Shown here piece by piece: positions 50,338 through 59,988 of a stretch of DNA of 64,000 nt; the stretch's first letter is position 1, and every line of letters begins with the position of its first letter. Where the stretch lies: contig JAKLKO010000017.1 of assembly GCA_023150615.1 (NCBI GenBank), forward strand, positions 18,893-82,892. Direction: 5' to 3'. The notes under the pieces were generated by a model. It saw nothing but the letters and a program-made list of their open reading frames with translations, made no database searches and was not told the origin of the DNA. A program made the translations under genes and the position numbers. The stretch is from Phycisphaerae bacterium. GTDB lineage: Bacteria > Planctomycetota > Phycisphaerae > UBA1845 > UTPLA1.

Positions 50338-51814
50338 TCTGTTCGAGAAGCTGGCACAAACGCAGCGATTGCCGAGTCCGTCCGCCACCGCCATGCGCGT
50401 GTTGCAGATGGCGGACCAGGAAAACGTCTCCATCAACGAAGTCGCCGATACGTTGATCTCCGACCCCGCCCTGTCGGCGCGGCTGCTCAAGTACGCCAAC
50501 TCGCCGCTGGTCGGGGCGCGGGCCGCGGTCACGAGCATCCGCCACGCCGTCACCCTCCTCGGCCTGCGGGCCGTCAAGGTCACGGCGCTGAGCTTCTCGC
50601 TCGTCTCCAATCGCGACGCGTCACGCTGTCCCCGGTTCAAGTTCGACCTCTTCTGGGCGCACGCCGCCGCGATCGCGTCCGCCGCGCGCTACCTGGTCTC
50701 GCGGACCTGTCCCTCGCTTCAGGAAGAGGCCTTCGTTGTCGGCCTCCTCTCGCGCATCGGGAAGCTCGTCATGGCCACCGGCCTGCCGGCCGAGTACGAC
50801 GCGCTGCTTGAAAAAGTCGGCAGCGTGATGCGCAGCGCCGTTGAGGACGAGCGCGCAGCGCTGACGACCGATCATGTCGAGCTGGGCGCCGAACTGCTGG
50901 GACGCTGGCGCCTGCCGGCGCTGCTCGTCGATGCCGTTCGAAATCAGAACGCGCCGGACCGCACGACCGATCGGGCGTCCCGCCTCCTGGCCGGCGCGGT
51001 GAAGGACGCGCAGGCCATCGCCGACGTTCTCTGCGGACTCGACGCCGCGCCGAGCGAGCGCGTTCGCGCAATCGTCTCCGACGAGCAGTTGGCCGAAGTC
51101 TCCGCGCAGTTCCGCGAAATCGCGGGGATGCTCGACATCTCCCTGAAGGACCTGCCCGATCCGGGTGAACTCGAAGACCGGGCCAAACACCTGCTGGCCG
51201 AGCTGAGCCTCGCCACGCACGCCGAAAACGAGACGATCCGCGCCGAGAAGAAGTCCATCGAGGAGGAAAAACAGCAGCTCGAGAAGCGCGCCCTCGTCGA
51301 TTCGCTCACGAACGTCGGCAATCGGGCCGCCTTCGACCGCCAGCTCGCCGCCGAATGGGCACGCGCCGAACGCTATCACAACTCACTGTCGCTGCTGATG
51401 CTCGACCTCGACCGCTTCAAGTCGCTGAACGACACCTACGGACACGTCGCCGGCGACGAGGTCCTGCGCGCCGCCGCCGAGTGCATGGCCGGCGTCATCC
51501 GCGCCAGCGACTTCCTCGCACGCTACGGCGGCGAGGAATTCGCCGTCATCGCGACGGAAACCGACGTCGAAGCCGCGGTGCAGCTCGCCGAACGAATCCG
51601 CGTCGCCGTCGCCGCGCGGACCGTCCGGCACGCCGACCAGGTCCTCCGCATGACGGTCAGCATCGGCGTCATCAGCCGATCCGGACCGCTCGCACAGGTG
51701 ACGCCGGCGCAGTTCATCGCCGCGGCCGATAAGCAGCTCTACCGCGCAAAGAGGGCCGGGCGCAACCGCTGCTTCGCCGCGAAGCTGGACGCGCCCGCGG
51801 CCCTGCGCACGTAG
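50327..51814 (+). CDS. HDOD-GGDEF protein, probable diguanylate cyclase
   Basis: A 495-residue protein with an HDOD domain (about 1-215: MRVLQMADQENVSINEVADT, ARLLKYANSPLVGARAAVTS), a coiled linker rich in Glu (about 295-325) and a GGDEF domain (LMLDLDRFKSLNDTYGHVAGDEVLR; RYGGEEF as the active loop). An RxxD inhibitory site (RASD) stands five residues before GGEEF. It should make c-di-GMP and be product-inhibited. The GTG 50327 has AGGGAGG seven bases upstream. With the PilZ and MshEN proteins it forms a regulatory module of the machine encoded downstream. Confidence 0.85.
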   Translation: MASSLFEKLAQTQRLPSPSATAMRVLQMADQENVSINEVADTLISDPALSARLLKYANSPLVGARAAVTSIRHAVTLLGLRAVKVTALSFSLVSNRDASRCPRFKFDLFWAHAAAIASAARYLVSRTCPSLQEEAFVVGLLSRIGKLVMATGLPAEYDALLEKVGSVMRSAVEDERAALTTDHVELGAELLGRWRLPALLVDAVRNQNAPDRTTDRASRLLAGAVKDAQAIADVLCGLDAAPSERVRAIVSDEQLAEVSAQFREIAGMLDISLKDLPDPGELEDRAKHLLAELSLATHAENETIRAEKKSIEEEKQQLEKRALVDSLTNVGNRAAFDRQLAAEWARAERYHNSLSLLMLDLDRFKSLNDTYGHVAGDEVLRAAAECMAGVIRASDFLARYGGEEFAVIATETDVEAAVQLAERIRVAVAARTVRHADQVLRMTVSIGVISRSGPLAQVTPAQFIAAADKQLYRAKRAGRNRCFAAKLDAPAALRT

Positions 51815-51900
51815 CCCGCCCGGGCCGACGCCGTCTCCACGAAACCCGCCGTCGCGCTACCGCGGACCTGAAGTCCCCGCCGCGTCGGACCGATGCAGGG

Positions 51901-52335
51901 ATGGCCATGGTCTGGGACTCCACCAACGTTCAGACGCGGCAGTTCGAGCGCCGCGAAACGCAGCTTCCCGCGCGGATCGAGATCCACCCGGAGCACGCCG
52001 CGCAGGTCCGTTTCGGCTTCGGCGACGTCTACAACCGCTTCACCATCGTCGACGTCAGCGAGGGGGGCATGGGCCTGCGCGCCGGCGTCCTCCTGCCGAA
52101 GAACACGCGCATGGTCGTCCGAACGACGCTGCCTGGCGGCGGAGACTTCTCGATCCTCGCCGTCGTGCGACGCTGCATCATGACCGACGTCAAACCGACC
52201 TACCTCATCGGCTTGCAGTTCCTCGACGTCGAAGCGCTCGATCCGAAGCGGCTGGCGGAACTGACGCGCTCGATGCAGACGCCCGCCGCCGCGAAGGCCG
52301 ATCCCGCGCCGGGGAAGGGCGATCATGCCGGTTGA
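51901..52335 (+). CDS. PilZ domain protein, probable c-di-GMP receptor
   Basis: A 144-residue protein with one PilZ domain. The RxxxR motif is R13-QFE-R17, and DVSEGG (Asp51-x-Ser-x-x-Gly) is the second c-di-GMP motif. The C-terminal 25 residues are Ala/Pro-rich. The ATG is 86 bases after the cyclase; an 11-base overlap with gspE is present. PilZ proteins next to pilus ATPases usually modulate them. Confidence 0.85.
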   Translation: MAMVWDSTNVQTRQFERRETQLPARIEIHPEHAAQVRFGFGDVYNRFTIVDVSEGGMGLRAGVLLPKNTRMVVRTTLPGGGDFSILAVVRRCIMTDVKPTYLIGLQFLDVEALDPKRLAELTRSMQTPAAAKADPAPGKGDHAG

Positions 52336-53992
52336 GCTGTTCGACGAACTGCGCACGCAACTGCTCGAGACCGGACTGCTGTCCGCCGAACAGCTCGACG
52401 ACGCGCAGCAGCGCGCCGCGCGCGAGGGCTGCTCGCTCGAAGAAACGCTCGTCAAGATGCGCCTGCTGCTCGATTCGCAGGTCACCGTCCTCAAGGCGGC
52501 GCGGCTCGGCGTGCCGTACTGCAACCTCGCCGACTACATCGCCAATCTCCAGAACGCGGAGCTGATCCCCGAGGAAGTCGCGCGGCGGCACGTCATGTTC
52601 CCGCTCTTCGTCCTCGACGGCATCGTCACCCTCGTCATGGCCGACGCCGGCGACCTGACCGGCATCGACCAGGTCCGCCGCCGCACGCGCCAGGAGGTCG
52701 AGCAGGTCCTCGGCAGCCCCTCCGACATCATGGCCCTGATCGAGCGCGCCTACGGCGCCCACAAGTACCTTGAAACCGCCGAGGCCGCCCTGTCGAGCGG
52801 CGACGGAGAGGAACCCTCCACCGACGCCGCCGCCCAGCCCGTGATCCGTCTCGTCGACAATCTCATCAGCGAGGCGACGCACCAGGGCGCGTCCGACATC
52901 CACATCGAACCGCAGGACCGCCAGCTCCGCATCCGCATCCGCGTCGACGGCGTGCTCCGCGAGGTCGCCGCACCGCCGCTCGCCCTGCACCGCGCCATGG
53001 TGTCGCGCATCAAGGTCCTCGCCCGCATCGACATCGCCCAGACCCGCCGGCCGCAGGACGGCGCGTTCCATCACCGCGCGGGAAACCGCGAAGTCGTCGT
53101 CCGCGTCTCCGTCCTGCCCTCGATCTACGGCGAGGCCGTCGTCCTCCGACTGCTCCGAAACGAGTCCGAAACCGTCTCGCTGCCCGATCTCGGCATGGAG
53201 GCGTCGGTCCTGGAGCGCTTCCGGGCGCAGATTCAGTGCGCGCACGGCATGATCCTCGTCTCCGGGCCGACCGGCTCCGGCAAGTCCACCACGCTCTACG
53301 CCGCCCTCAAGGAAGTCGCCTCGCCCGAGCGAAACGTCATCGCCATTGAAGACCCGGTCGAGTACCGCCTGCCCGCCATCCGGCAGGTGCAGGTCAACCC
53401 CGAGGCCAGTCTCACGTTCGCCAGCGGCCTGAGAAGCATTCTCCGGCAGGATCCGGATGTGGTCATGGTCGGCGAAATCCGCGACGGCGAGACCGCCCAG
53501 ATCGCCGTGCAGGCCGCGCTGACCGGCCATCTCGTCTTCAGCACCGTTCACACGAACGACTCCGTCAGCTCGGTCGTCCGGCTCCGCGACATGGGCGTTG
53601 CGCCGTACCTGATCTCGTCGTCGCTCCTGGCCGTCGTGGCCCAGCGGCTCTGTCGGCGAATCTGCCCCGACTGCGTGACGGACGATCAGCCCGCCGAGCG
53701 GCACCTCCGCGCGATCGGCCTGACGCCGGATCGGCTCGACTTCCGCCCACAACGCGGCCGGGGCTGCCGGCGCTGCTTCGGCGGCGGTTACCTCAGCCGT
53801 GTGGGGTTGTACGAGCTGTTCGAGTTGTCCGAGGAGAACCGTGAACAGATCGTCCGCGGCGAACCAACCGAGGTGATTCGCGCCACGGCGCGGTCCGAAG
53901 GGATGAAGTTCCTCCGCGACGATGGCCTGCTCAAGCTCCGCGCGGGGCTGACCACGGTTGAAGAAGTCGCGCGCGTCGCCGGCTCAGCCTGA
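52325..53992 (+). CDS. gspE: GspE/PilB-type secretion ATPase
   Basis: The 555-residue motor has an N-terminal MshEN-like domain (about 1-90), the N2 linker, and the ATPase (about 180-510): Walker A GPTGSGKST, the Asp box, Walker B RQDPDVVMVGEIRD, and the His box LTGHLVFSTVHTND. The zinc cysteines (CRRICPDC and GCRRC) are present. It powers the assembly of the pseudopilus or pilus. It resembles both GspE and PilB. The MshEN core motif here is degenerate, so c-di-GMP binding is less certain than for the first gene. Confidence 0.94.
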   Translation: MPVELFDELRTQLLETGLLSAEQLDDAQQRAAREGCSLEETLVKMRLLLDSQVTVLKAARLGVPYCNLADYIANLQNAELIPEEVARRHVMFPLFVLDGIVTLVMADAGDLTGIDQVRRRTRQEVEQVLGSPSDIMALIERAYGAHKYLETAEAALSSGDGEEPSTDAAAQPVIRLVDNLISEATHQGASDIHIEPQDRQLRIRIRVDGVLREVAAPPLALHRAMVSRIKVLARIDIAQTRRPQDGAFHHRAGNREVVVRVSVLPSIYGEAVVLRLLRNESETVSLPDLGMEASVLERFRAQIQCAHGMILVSGPTGSGKSTTLYAALKEVASPERNVIAIEDPVEYRLPAIRQVQVNPEASLTFASGLRSILRQDPDVVMVGEIRDGETAQIAVQAALTGHLVFSTVHTNDSVSSVVRLRDMGVAPYLISSSLLAVVAQRLCRRICPDCVTDDQPAERHLRAIGLTPDRLDFRPQRGRGCRRCFGGGYLSRVGLYELFELSEENREQIVRGEPTEVIRATARSEGMKFLRDDGLLKLRAGLTTVEEVARVAGSA

Positions 53993-54024
53993 TCACATCG
54001 CAACACGCGAACGGAACGAAGGGC

Positions 54025-55248
54025 ATGCCGAAATTCCGCGTCGAGTACGCCACGAACGAAGGCCGCACGGCGACCGCCGAGCTGGAGGCGCCCTCCGAGC
54101 GCCAGGTCGTCGCGCTGCTCGAGACGCGCGGACAGACGGCGCTGTCGGTCCGGAGCCTCACCGGAGCGAAGGCCGCGTCGAAGGACGCACCCGTGCGCCG
54201 CGCCCGTGGCGGCCTGCGCCGAGCCCTGCTCGACTTCACGCACCAGATGACCGCCGTCACCGAAAGCGGCATCCCCGTCGTGGCCGGACTCTCCGCCGTG
54301 TCCGAGCAGACGCAGCACGTCGGGTTGCGCGGCGCGCTGCGGCGCATCACGGCCCGTGTCGAGGGCGGCCAGACGCTGGCGGAAGCGCTTTCGGCCGAGC
54401 CGGAGTATTTTCCGTCCCTGTACTGCAAGACGCTTGCGGCGGGCGAGGCCTCCGGAAATCTCGCCGAGGTGTTCGGGTCGCTGGCGCGCTACATGGAGGA
54501 CGAGGCGGAGACGCGCTCGGCCGTTCGCTCGGCATTGATGTACCCGGCGCTCGTCGTGATCACGCTCGCGATCGCAGTGCTCGTCATGCTGATCTTCGTC
54601 ATTCCGAAGTTCGCCGAGATGTTCGAGAAGTTCAACGCCGAGTTGCCGATGCCGACGCGCGTCGTGCTCGGGATGAGCGACGTCCTGCGCCTCCACGGCC
54701 TCGAGGCGCTCGTCGGCGTCGCCCTCGCGGGCGTCGCGCTGCGCCGAGGACTGCGCAGCACGGCGCTGCGCCGCTGGATCGACGATCGAAAGCTTCGCGT
54801 CCCGGTCTTCGGTCCGCTCTTTCTCGGCGCCTCCATGCACCGGCTCGTCGAGTTGCTCTCGCTCCTGACGCGCTCGGCCATGCCCATCCTCCAGACCCTC
54901 CGCGTCACCGCCGACAGCATGGACAACGAGGCCCTGCGCCACGACGTGCAAAAAATGCTCCGCGCCGTCGAGGGCGGCCGCACGCTCGGCGAGGCCTTCG
55001 CGGATACGCGCTGGCTGACGCCCCTGGTCAAGCGCATGCTCGCCATCGGCGAGCACGCCGGCCGCACCGATCAGATCTTTGACTACCTGGCCCGATATTA
55101 CGCCACGCAGACGAAGCGCACCGTCAAGACGTTATCGACCCTGATCGAACCGGTGCTCATTGGATGTCTCGCGTGCGTCATTCTGTTCTTTGCGCTGGCC
55201 ATCTTCTTACCGATGTTCCGAATGCTGAAACTGGTCGGAACGACCTGA
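54025..55248 (+). CDS. gspF: GspF/PilC-type inner membrane platform protein
   Basis: A 407-residue protein with the usual plan: two T2SF domains (about 70-195 and 275-400), membrane segments at about 172-197, 228-245 and 375-400. Motifs: LLDFTHQMTAVTESGIPVV and MHRLVELLSLLTRSAMPILQ, the duplicated start of each domain. It anchors the motor ATPase at the membrane. Length is typical (about 400). Confidence 0.94.
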   Translation: MPKFRVEYATNEGRTATAELEAPSERQVVALLETRGQTALSVRSLTGAKAASKDAPVRRARGGLRRALLDFTHQMTAVTESGIPVVAGLSAVSEQTQHVGLRGALRRITARVEGGQTLAEALSAEPEYFPSLYCKTLAAGEASGNLAEVFGSLARYMEDEAETRSAVRSALMYPALVVITLAIAVLVMLIFVIPKFAEMFEKFNAELPMPTRVVLGMSDVLRLHGLEALVGVALAGVALRRGLRSTALRRWIDDRKLRVPVFGPLFLGASMHRLVELLSLLTRSAMPILQTLRVTADSMDNEALRHDVQKMLRAVEGGRTLGEAFADTRWLTPLVKRMLAIGEHAGRTDQIFDYLARYYATQTKRTVKTLSTLIEPVLIGCLACVILFFALAIFLPMFRMLKLVGTT

Positions 55249-55321
55249 TCGCGCCTCGGATCGTTGAATCCCGCGGACGCGGTCGGATCGTCGTGAGAGT
55301 CCGTTTGCTCAGGGGGTCCAC

Positions 55322-55747
55322 ATGAATCGCAAGGGTTTCACGCTGATCGAACTGGTGACGGTCATCGTCATCCTCGGGATCCTGTCGGCCGTCGCGCTGC
55401 CGGCGTATCTCGACTATCGCACCGAGGCGCGGAAGGCCGCCTGCAAGGGCGCGCTGGGCGCGCTGCGCGCCGGCATCGCGAACTTTTACGCCTACAAGGC
55501 CACCGACACCGGCGGCGGCACGCCGACGTATCCGACGATCACCGAACTGTCGACTGTCGGAACGGTCATGCTCGACGGCGTTCCCGACAACCCGTTCGAT
55601 ACCGACACCACCAAGAACAACGTCGTCGCCTCGACGGCGACCAAGGGCACCGTCAGCGGTACGAGCGGCGGCTGGGCCTATAACGCGTCGAACGGACAGA
55701 TCTGGGCAAACACAGATACGTCCGGCGTCGGCGAAAACAACTACTAG
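55322..55747 (+). CDS. gspG: Major pseudopilin GspG-like
   Basis: A 141-residue prepilin. The N-terminus is MNRKGFTLIELVTVIVILGI: a short leader, Gly-Phe cleavage site and Glu at position +5, then a membrane helix, and a pilin body ending DTSGVGENNY. The GspG fold is seen from FPDNPF-like PDNPFDT and a Gly-rich end. The main subunit of the pseudopilus. AGGGGGT precedes the ATG. A prepilin peptidase is not in this window. Confidence 0.88.
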   Translation: MNRKGFTLIELVTVIVILGILSAVALPAYLDYRTEARKAACKGALGALRAGIANFYAYKATDTGGGTPTYPTITELSTVGTVMLDGVPDNPFDTDTTKNNVVASTATKGTVSGTSGGWAYNASNGQIWANTDTSGVGENNY

Positions 55748-55834
55748 CGATCTACGGTGCCGACGGCATCGGATGGCGAGCTTCGCGTCCGATGCCGCCG
55801 GTCGCCACGAGCATCAAGCACGGAGGTCCGTCCG

Positions 55835-56365
55835 GTGAGCGCCACGGATCGGCGCAATCGCGGCCGAGCATTCACGTTGATCGAACTGGTGGCGGTGATC
55901 GTCCTCGTGGCGATCCTCGCCGCGTCGGTCGGCGGACCGATCCTCTCGTCGCTCGGCTCGATCCGCACGCGGCACGCCGCGGCCCGACTCGCCGGCGACC
56001 TCGCGTATCTCCAGCGCATCGCGCTCAACACGCGCCGCCGGACCTGGGCCGTGATCGACGTCGCCGGGAACCGCGTCCGCTACTACGTCGAGGACGCCGC
56101 CAATCCCGGCAAGGCGAATCGACAACCGCTCGTGCATGAGGCGACCGGATCAAGCGACGCCGTCCAGTTCGGTGCCGGCGAATTCCGCGGCGCTGCGCTC
56201 TCGTCTTGCTCGATCGCCGGAACCGGCGAACTCGAGTTCGACAGCTTCGGCGCGCCGTACGACGGGAACGAGACCGCGCTCGTCGCGGACGGCACGATCG
56301 CCTTCAACAGTGGCGTCATGCTCACGATTCGCGCCGTCTCCGGACTCGTGGAGGTCAGCGGATGA
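55835..56365 (+). CDS. gspH: Minor pseudopilin GspH-like
   Basis: A 176-residue prepilin. GTG 55835 has GGAGG eight bases upstream. The leader ends with GRAFTLIELVAVIVLVAI (cleavage between Arg-Ala and Phe-type, Glu at +5). The body contains RLAGDLAYLQRIALNTRR, typical of GspH/FimT. A minor tip subunit. The gene overlaps the next by four bases (ATGA). Confidence 0.82.
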   Translation: MSATDRRNRGRAFTLIELVAVIVLVAILAASVGGPILSSLGSIRTRHAAARLAGDLAYLQRIALNTRRRTWAVIDVAGNRVRYYVEDAANPGKANRQPLVHEATGSSDAVQFGAGEFRGAALSSCSIAGTGELEFDSFGAPYDGNETALVADGTIAFNSGVMLTIRAVSGLVEVSG

Positions 56366-56766
56366 CGCGACGCGCCCTCACCATGATCGAAGTCGCCCTC
56401 GGAACCGTGCTGCTGGCCGCCGGCCTCGTGCCGCTCCTGTCGGCGTTCCGCGAGGTCGCGACGCGCGCCGTCGATCCGCTCATGGCCACGCAGGCGTCGT
56501 TCCTCGCCGTCGAGCGGATGGAAGAGATCGTTGCCACGCGCTACCGCGCCGGCGCGGGCTATGCCGCCATCACCGTCGACGAGTTCCCGGAGGAGAAGGC
56601 CGTGATGGATTACGACGCCTTCGAACGGACGGTCGCGATCGACGAAGTGGCCGACGACCTCGTCACGCCCCAGCCCGGCTCGGGCCTCAAACGCGTGACC
56701 GTGACCGTGTCGTGGGACGGCAGCGCTCGGCGTGTGACGCTCGAGCGGATCATTGCGGAGTTCTAG
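56362..56766 (+). CDS. gspI: Minor pseudopilin GspI-like
   Basis: A 134-residue prepilin-like protein: MTRRALTMIEVALGTVLLAAG, a leader with Glu at +5, then a hydrophobic helix and a small body (FLAVERMEEIVATRYRAG). The short length and the position between H and J fit GspI. The start overlaps the stop of the gene before it by four bases. Confidence 0.75.
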   Translation: MTRRALTMIEVALGTVLLAAGLVPLLSAFREVATRAVDPLMATQASFLAVERMEEIVATRYRAGAGYAAITVDEFPEEKAVMDYDAFERTVAIDEVADDLVTPQPGSGLKRVTVTVSWDGSARRVTLERIIAEF

Positions 56767-56769
56767 ACC

Positions 56770-57318
56770 GTGCATCGACACCGACAGGGACAATCCGGCC
56801 GGGCGTTCACGCTCGTCGAGTTGGTGATGGCGATCGCCGCCGGCGGCGCGATCAGCCTCTCCGCAGGAATGCTGCTGCTCGAAGGCAGCGAGATCATGCG
56901 GCGCTCAACAAACCGCGTCGGCCTGTCCGAAGCGGCATCCCGCGTCATGGAGCTGATGCTCCGCCACGTCCGCGAGATCGAGCAGGACGCCGGGCTGGCC
57001 GGCCTCGCGCAGATCAGCGTCGCCGCCGGGAGCGACCTGCGGTTCGGCGCCAAGGGCCTGCGACTGAATGGCACGGTGCTCGAGATGACGATCGATACGG
57101 CCGCGACGTGGCATCGCGCCGCCGTGAACGTCTCGGCCCTCACGTTTCGATACTGGCGCGCCGATGGAAGCGAGATCACCTCGCTGCCCGCGTCGTCGGC
57201 CGACCGCGAGGCCATCCGGCAGATTTCGATCGAGCTGACGCTCGCCGGCAAGGGCGAGTCGTACCGACTGCGGACGCGCGTCTATCTGCGGCGGTTCATG
57301 AACGATGCGGCGGCATGA
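56770..57318 (+). CDS. gspJ: Minor pseudopilin GspJ-like
   Basis: A 182-residue prepilin: GTG start, leader ending RAFTLVELVMAIAAGG (Glu at +5) and a C-terminal body (EIMRRSTNRVGLSEAASRVM, ADGSEITSLP, RQISIELTLAGKG). Size and order fit GspJ. It begins three bases after GspI. No ribosome site is obvious, so translation may depend on the upstream gene. Confidence 0.75.
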   Translation: MHRHRQGQSGRAFTLVELVMAIAAGGAISLSAGMLLLEGSEIMRRSTNRVGLSEAASRVMELMLRHVREIEQDAGLAGLAQISVAAGSDLRFGAKGLRLNGTVLEMTIDTAATWHRAAVNVSALTFRYWRADGSEITSLPASSADREAIRQISIELTLAGKGESYRLRTRVYLRRFMNDAAA

Positions 57319-57325
57319 GGACCGG

Positions 57326-57739
57326 ATGGTGACGACGAAAACGCGAAATCTCCGGCGATCGACGGTTCGCACGCAGCGCGCGACGCGGCGCGGCGTGGCA
57401 ATGCTCGCCTTTGTCGTTGCCGTGCTGGTGCTCGGGGCACTGGTCGTCTGGCAGGCCGTCACCACCGCGCTCGCGAGCCGCGCGTATCTCGGCCACTACC
57501 TCAGCGGCGGCGCGCTCTACGCCTCCGAGAGCGGCATCGAGCTGGCCGTGCGCGAGGTCATGCAGGCCGCGGACCTCGACGGCGACGGCGCGATCGGCAC
57601 GATCTCGAACGACGGCAACGACGGGAACGACCCGTCGTTGTTGAACGGCTCGTTTCACGTGACCGCGTCGGGCACCGACTACGTCTCGTACGGCGCCTGG
57701 CAGCAGCACGTGCGCGTGACCGAGGTGACCGTGGAATAG
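57326..57739 (+). CDS. GspK/PilX-like minor subunit
   Basis: A 137-residue protein with an N-terminal membrane helix (RRGVAMLAFVVAVLVLGALV) and a body with DLDGDGAIGT, a possible calcium loop. The leader lacks the classic Phe-Thr-Leu-Ile-Glu. It resembles the PilX/GspK group but is far shorter than GspK (usually 300). The ATG at 57326 has GAGGA just upstream; an upstream ATG at 57305 lies in gspJ. Confidence 0.6.
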   Translation: MVTTKTRNLRRSTVRTQRATRRGVAMLAFVVAVLVLGALVVWQAVTTALASRAYLGHYLSGGALYASESGIELAVREVMQAADLDGDGAIGTISNDGNDGNDPSLLNGSFHVTASGTDYVSYGAWQQHVRVTEVTVE

Positions 57740-57751
57740 GGCGGATTCGAC

Positions 57752-59422
57752 ATGCCGCGACGCAGCGACATCCTGATGCTCGAAGTCAGCGAACACGCCG
57801 CGCGGATCGTGCAGGTCCGCCGCGCCGGCGACGCGGTCGAATTCCGCAACGCCGCCACCTTTGGGCGCGCCGATGCAGCGCGCGCAGGGTCGCTCGCCCT
57901 CGCCGATGCGTCGGTCCGCGAGCGGCTCGAGGCCCACGTCGCCGCCCACAACGGCCGCGGCTCTGATCTCGTCGCGGTCATCTCCGGCCCGACCGTCACC
58001 TGTTCATACTTCGAAATGCCGGAGCTGAAGGCCCCGGCGCTCCGCTCGGCCGTCCAGCTCAAGCTCTCGCAGCAACTGGACTACGACGTGCAGGAAGCAG
58101 TCCTCTGCGTCGAACCCCCGGTCTCGACCGGAGAATCGTCCGCCCCCTGGGTCGGCGCGGTCGCGATCCATCGCGATCAGGCCCGACTCGTCACGCAACT
58201 CTGCGATGTGCTGCGCGTGCGCCTCGTCGCGATGACCGCCGGGCCCAGCGCGCTCGCGGAGTGGGGGCGCATTGCGGCGGCCATCGAGGCGAAGGGGATA
58301 GAAGCCGTCCTGAGCGTCGGCGAACGCGCCAGCACGCTGGTTGTCTATCGCGATGGACACGCGTTCGTCAGCTCCGAATTGCCGCTCGGCCTCGCAGATT
58401 TCACCCGCGCCCTCATGCGGCCGATCATCCACGGCGATGACGTGATCCAGCTCGACGAAGCCGGGGCCACCGCCCTGCGGGACTCGGTCGGCATTCCGTC
58501 GCCCGACCGTGTCATCGAATCGCTCAACGTGCCTTCCGCGCGGCTCCTTCCGCTGCTCGAACCCGTGCTCCAGCAGTTCGCCAAGCACCTGACGCAGTGG
58601 CTCTCGTTCGCGCGGAGTTCCGGCAGCGGCGCCTCGGTGACGCGCCTTACTCTTGCCGGCCCCGGCGCGCGAATACAGGGCCTGGCCGAGACCCTCGCCG
58701 CGCGACTCAAGCTCGCGACGCGTTCCACCGACGCCGCCGCCGCGACGATTCGACTGTCCGGCGAGTTCGCCCCCGAGCTGGAGCTGCTCGCCGGCGCGTT
58801 CCTCGCGCAACGGCCGCTGCCCGATCTCGTCCCGCCCGAGGTGCGACAGCGCCAGCGGATCGAGCGCTACCGGCGCTTCGGCGAGTCGGTCGGACCCGCC
58901 CTGGCCGCGACGCTGCTGCTGGTAACGCTGCTGTTTCGCCACCTGACCTCCGGCCTCGATCAGGCACAGGCCCGCGACGCATCGATCCTGGAGAAGACGC
59001 AGGCCGAACTCCGCGCGCTCAACGAATGGAAGGCACAGGCGGACCGCGTCCTGGCCCGCGAACGCGAGATCGGCGACTTCGCACGGACCTCGCCGCGCTG
59101 GGTCGGCATCTTCAAGGAACTGGCCGTCCTCCTGCCGACGAACATGCAGATCCGCCAGATGTCCGCCCGCACGATCGAGGACGGACTCACGCTTCAGGTC
59201 ACGGCCGTGCTCTACGCGGCGCAGGAGGGCGTGCTCTTCGACGAGGCGGTCGAACAGACGCTCGCCACGCTCCAGGCCTCGCCCTACTTCTCGCGCGTCG
59301 AGGTGCTCTCAGCCGCGCGGGCCGACGCCGTCGCGCGACGCGAGCGGCAACTTGGCACGATGGTCGTCGAACTGCGCCTCGCCTATCCGCTGCCGCAGCG
59401 CGACGGGGGGGGCCGACCATGA
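57752..59422 (+). CDS. PilM-PilN fusion protein
   Basis: A 556-residue protein with an actin-like PilM part (about 1-350: RSDILMLEVSEHAARIVQVR, VISGPTVTCSYFEMPEL, LAGAFLAQRP) and, from about residue 352, LPDLVPPEVRQRQRIERYR, the cytoplasmic start of PilN/GspL, a membrane helix (about 380-393) and a periplasmic PilN domain (ALNEWKAQADRVL... VGIFKELAVLLPTNMQIRQ). The fused order is that of GspL. It links the ATPase to the periplasm. The stop codon overlaps the next start (ATGA). Confidence 0.8.
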   Translation: MPRRSDILMLEVSEHAARIVQVRRAGDAVEFRNAATFGRADAARAGSLALADASVRERLEAHVAAHNGRGSDLVAVISGPTVTCSYFEMPELKAPALRSAVQLKLSQQLDYDVQEAVLCVEPPVSTGESSAPWVGAVAIHRDQARLVTQLCDVLRVRLVAMTAGPSALAEWGRIAAAIEAKGIEAVLSVGERASTLVVYRDGHAFVSSELPLGLADFTRALMRPIIHGDDVIQLDEAGATALRDSVGIPSPDRVIESLNVPSARLLPLLEPVLQQFAKHLTQWLSFARSSGSGASVTRLTLAGPGARIQGLAETLAARLKLATRSTDAAAATIRLSGEFAPELELLAGAFLAQRPLPDLVPPEVRQRQRIERYRRFGESVGPALAATLLLVTLLFRHLTSGLDQAQARDASILEKTQAELRALNEWKAQADRVLAREREIGDFARTSPRWVGIFKELAVLLPTNMQIRQMSARTIEDGLTLQVTAVLYAAQEGVLFDEAVEQTLATLQASPYFSRVEVLSAARADAVARRERQLGTMVVELRLAYPLPQRDGGGRP

Positions 59423-59988
59423 AGCTCGATTCGGTCTCCCGGCGGACCGCGATGTCCTTCGGCATCGTCGCGGGACTCGTGGTCCTCGGTCTTGTCACGC
59501 TCTGGTGGAACCGTGTGCAGGTGGCGTCGATGATCGCGGAGATGAACGCGACCAGCGCGCAGGCCATGCGCGCATCGTCCGAGCTGCGCGAACGCTGCGT
59601 CCCCGCTGACGAGCGCGCTCGCATCGCGGCGCTCGAAAAAGACATGGCCGATCGCTTCCGCGATGCGAAAAACCCCGCCCTCGTCGTCGCCGGACTGAGC
59701 GAAACTTGCCGGCGGTTCCATACCACCGTGCACGAGATCGTCCCGGTCCCGTCCGATCGACCCGGCAACCCCCACGCGAAGGCCGCGCGGCGCTACCGCC
59801 TCATCGTCAGCGGCACCTATCGTCAACTCGCCGAACTCCTCGACGGCTGCGCGACGCAACGCCTGCCCGCGCGGATCATCGAGTTGCAGATCGAACCGGC
59901 CGCCGGGGACCCGGCCCGTCCGTTGCGGGCGCAGGTCATTGTCGAGTGCTTCGAGCCGGCCATCGCGCGAAAGGCGGGTGCCGCATGA
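59419..59988 (+). CDS. pilO: PilO/GspM-like inner membrane protein
   Basis: A 189-residue protein with a membrane helix (about 13-29, FGIVAGLVVLGLVTLWW), a coiled segment with Arg-Ala-Ser (about 40-75) and a C-terminal ferredoxin-like domain (YRLIVSGTYRQLAELLDGC). The plan is that of PilO. It starts in an ATGA overlap with the gene before, and a run of eight G residues lies just upstream (59403-59410). It should bind PilN. Confidence 0.78.
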   Translation: MKLDSVSRRTAMSFGIVAGLVVLGLVTLWWNRVQVASMIAEMNATSAQAMRASSELRERCVPADERARIAALEKDMADRFRDAKNPALVVAGLSETCRRFHTTVHEIVPVPSDRPGNPHAKAARRYRLIVSGTYRQLAELLDGCATQRLPARIIELQIEPAAGDPARPLRAQVIVECFEPAIARKAGAA

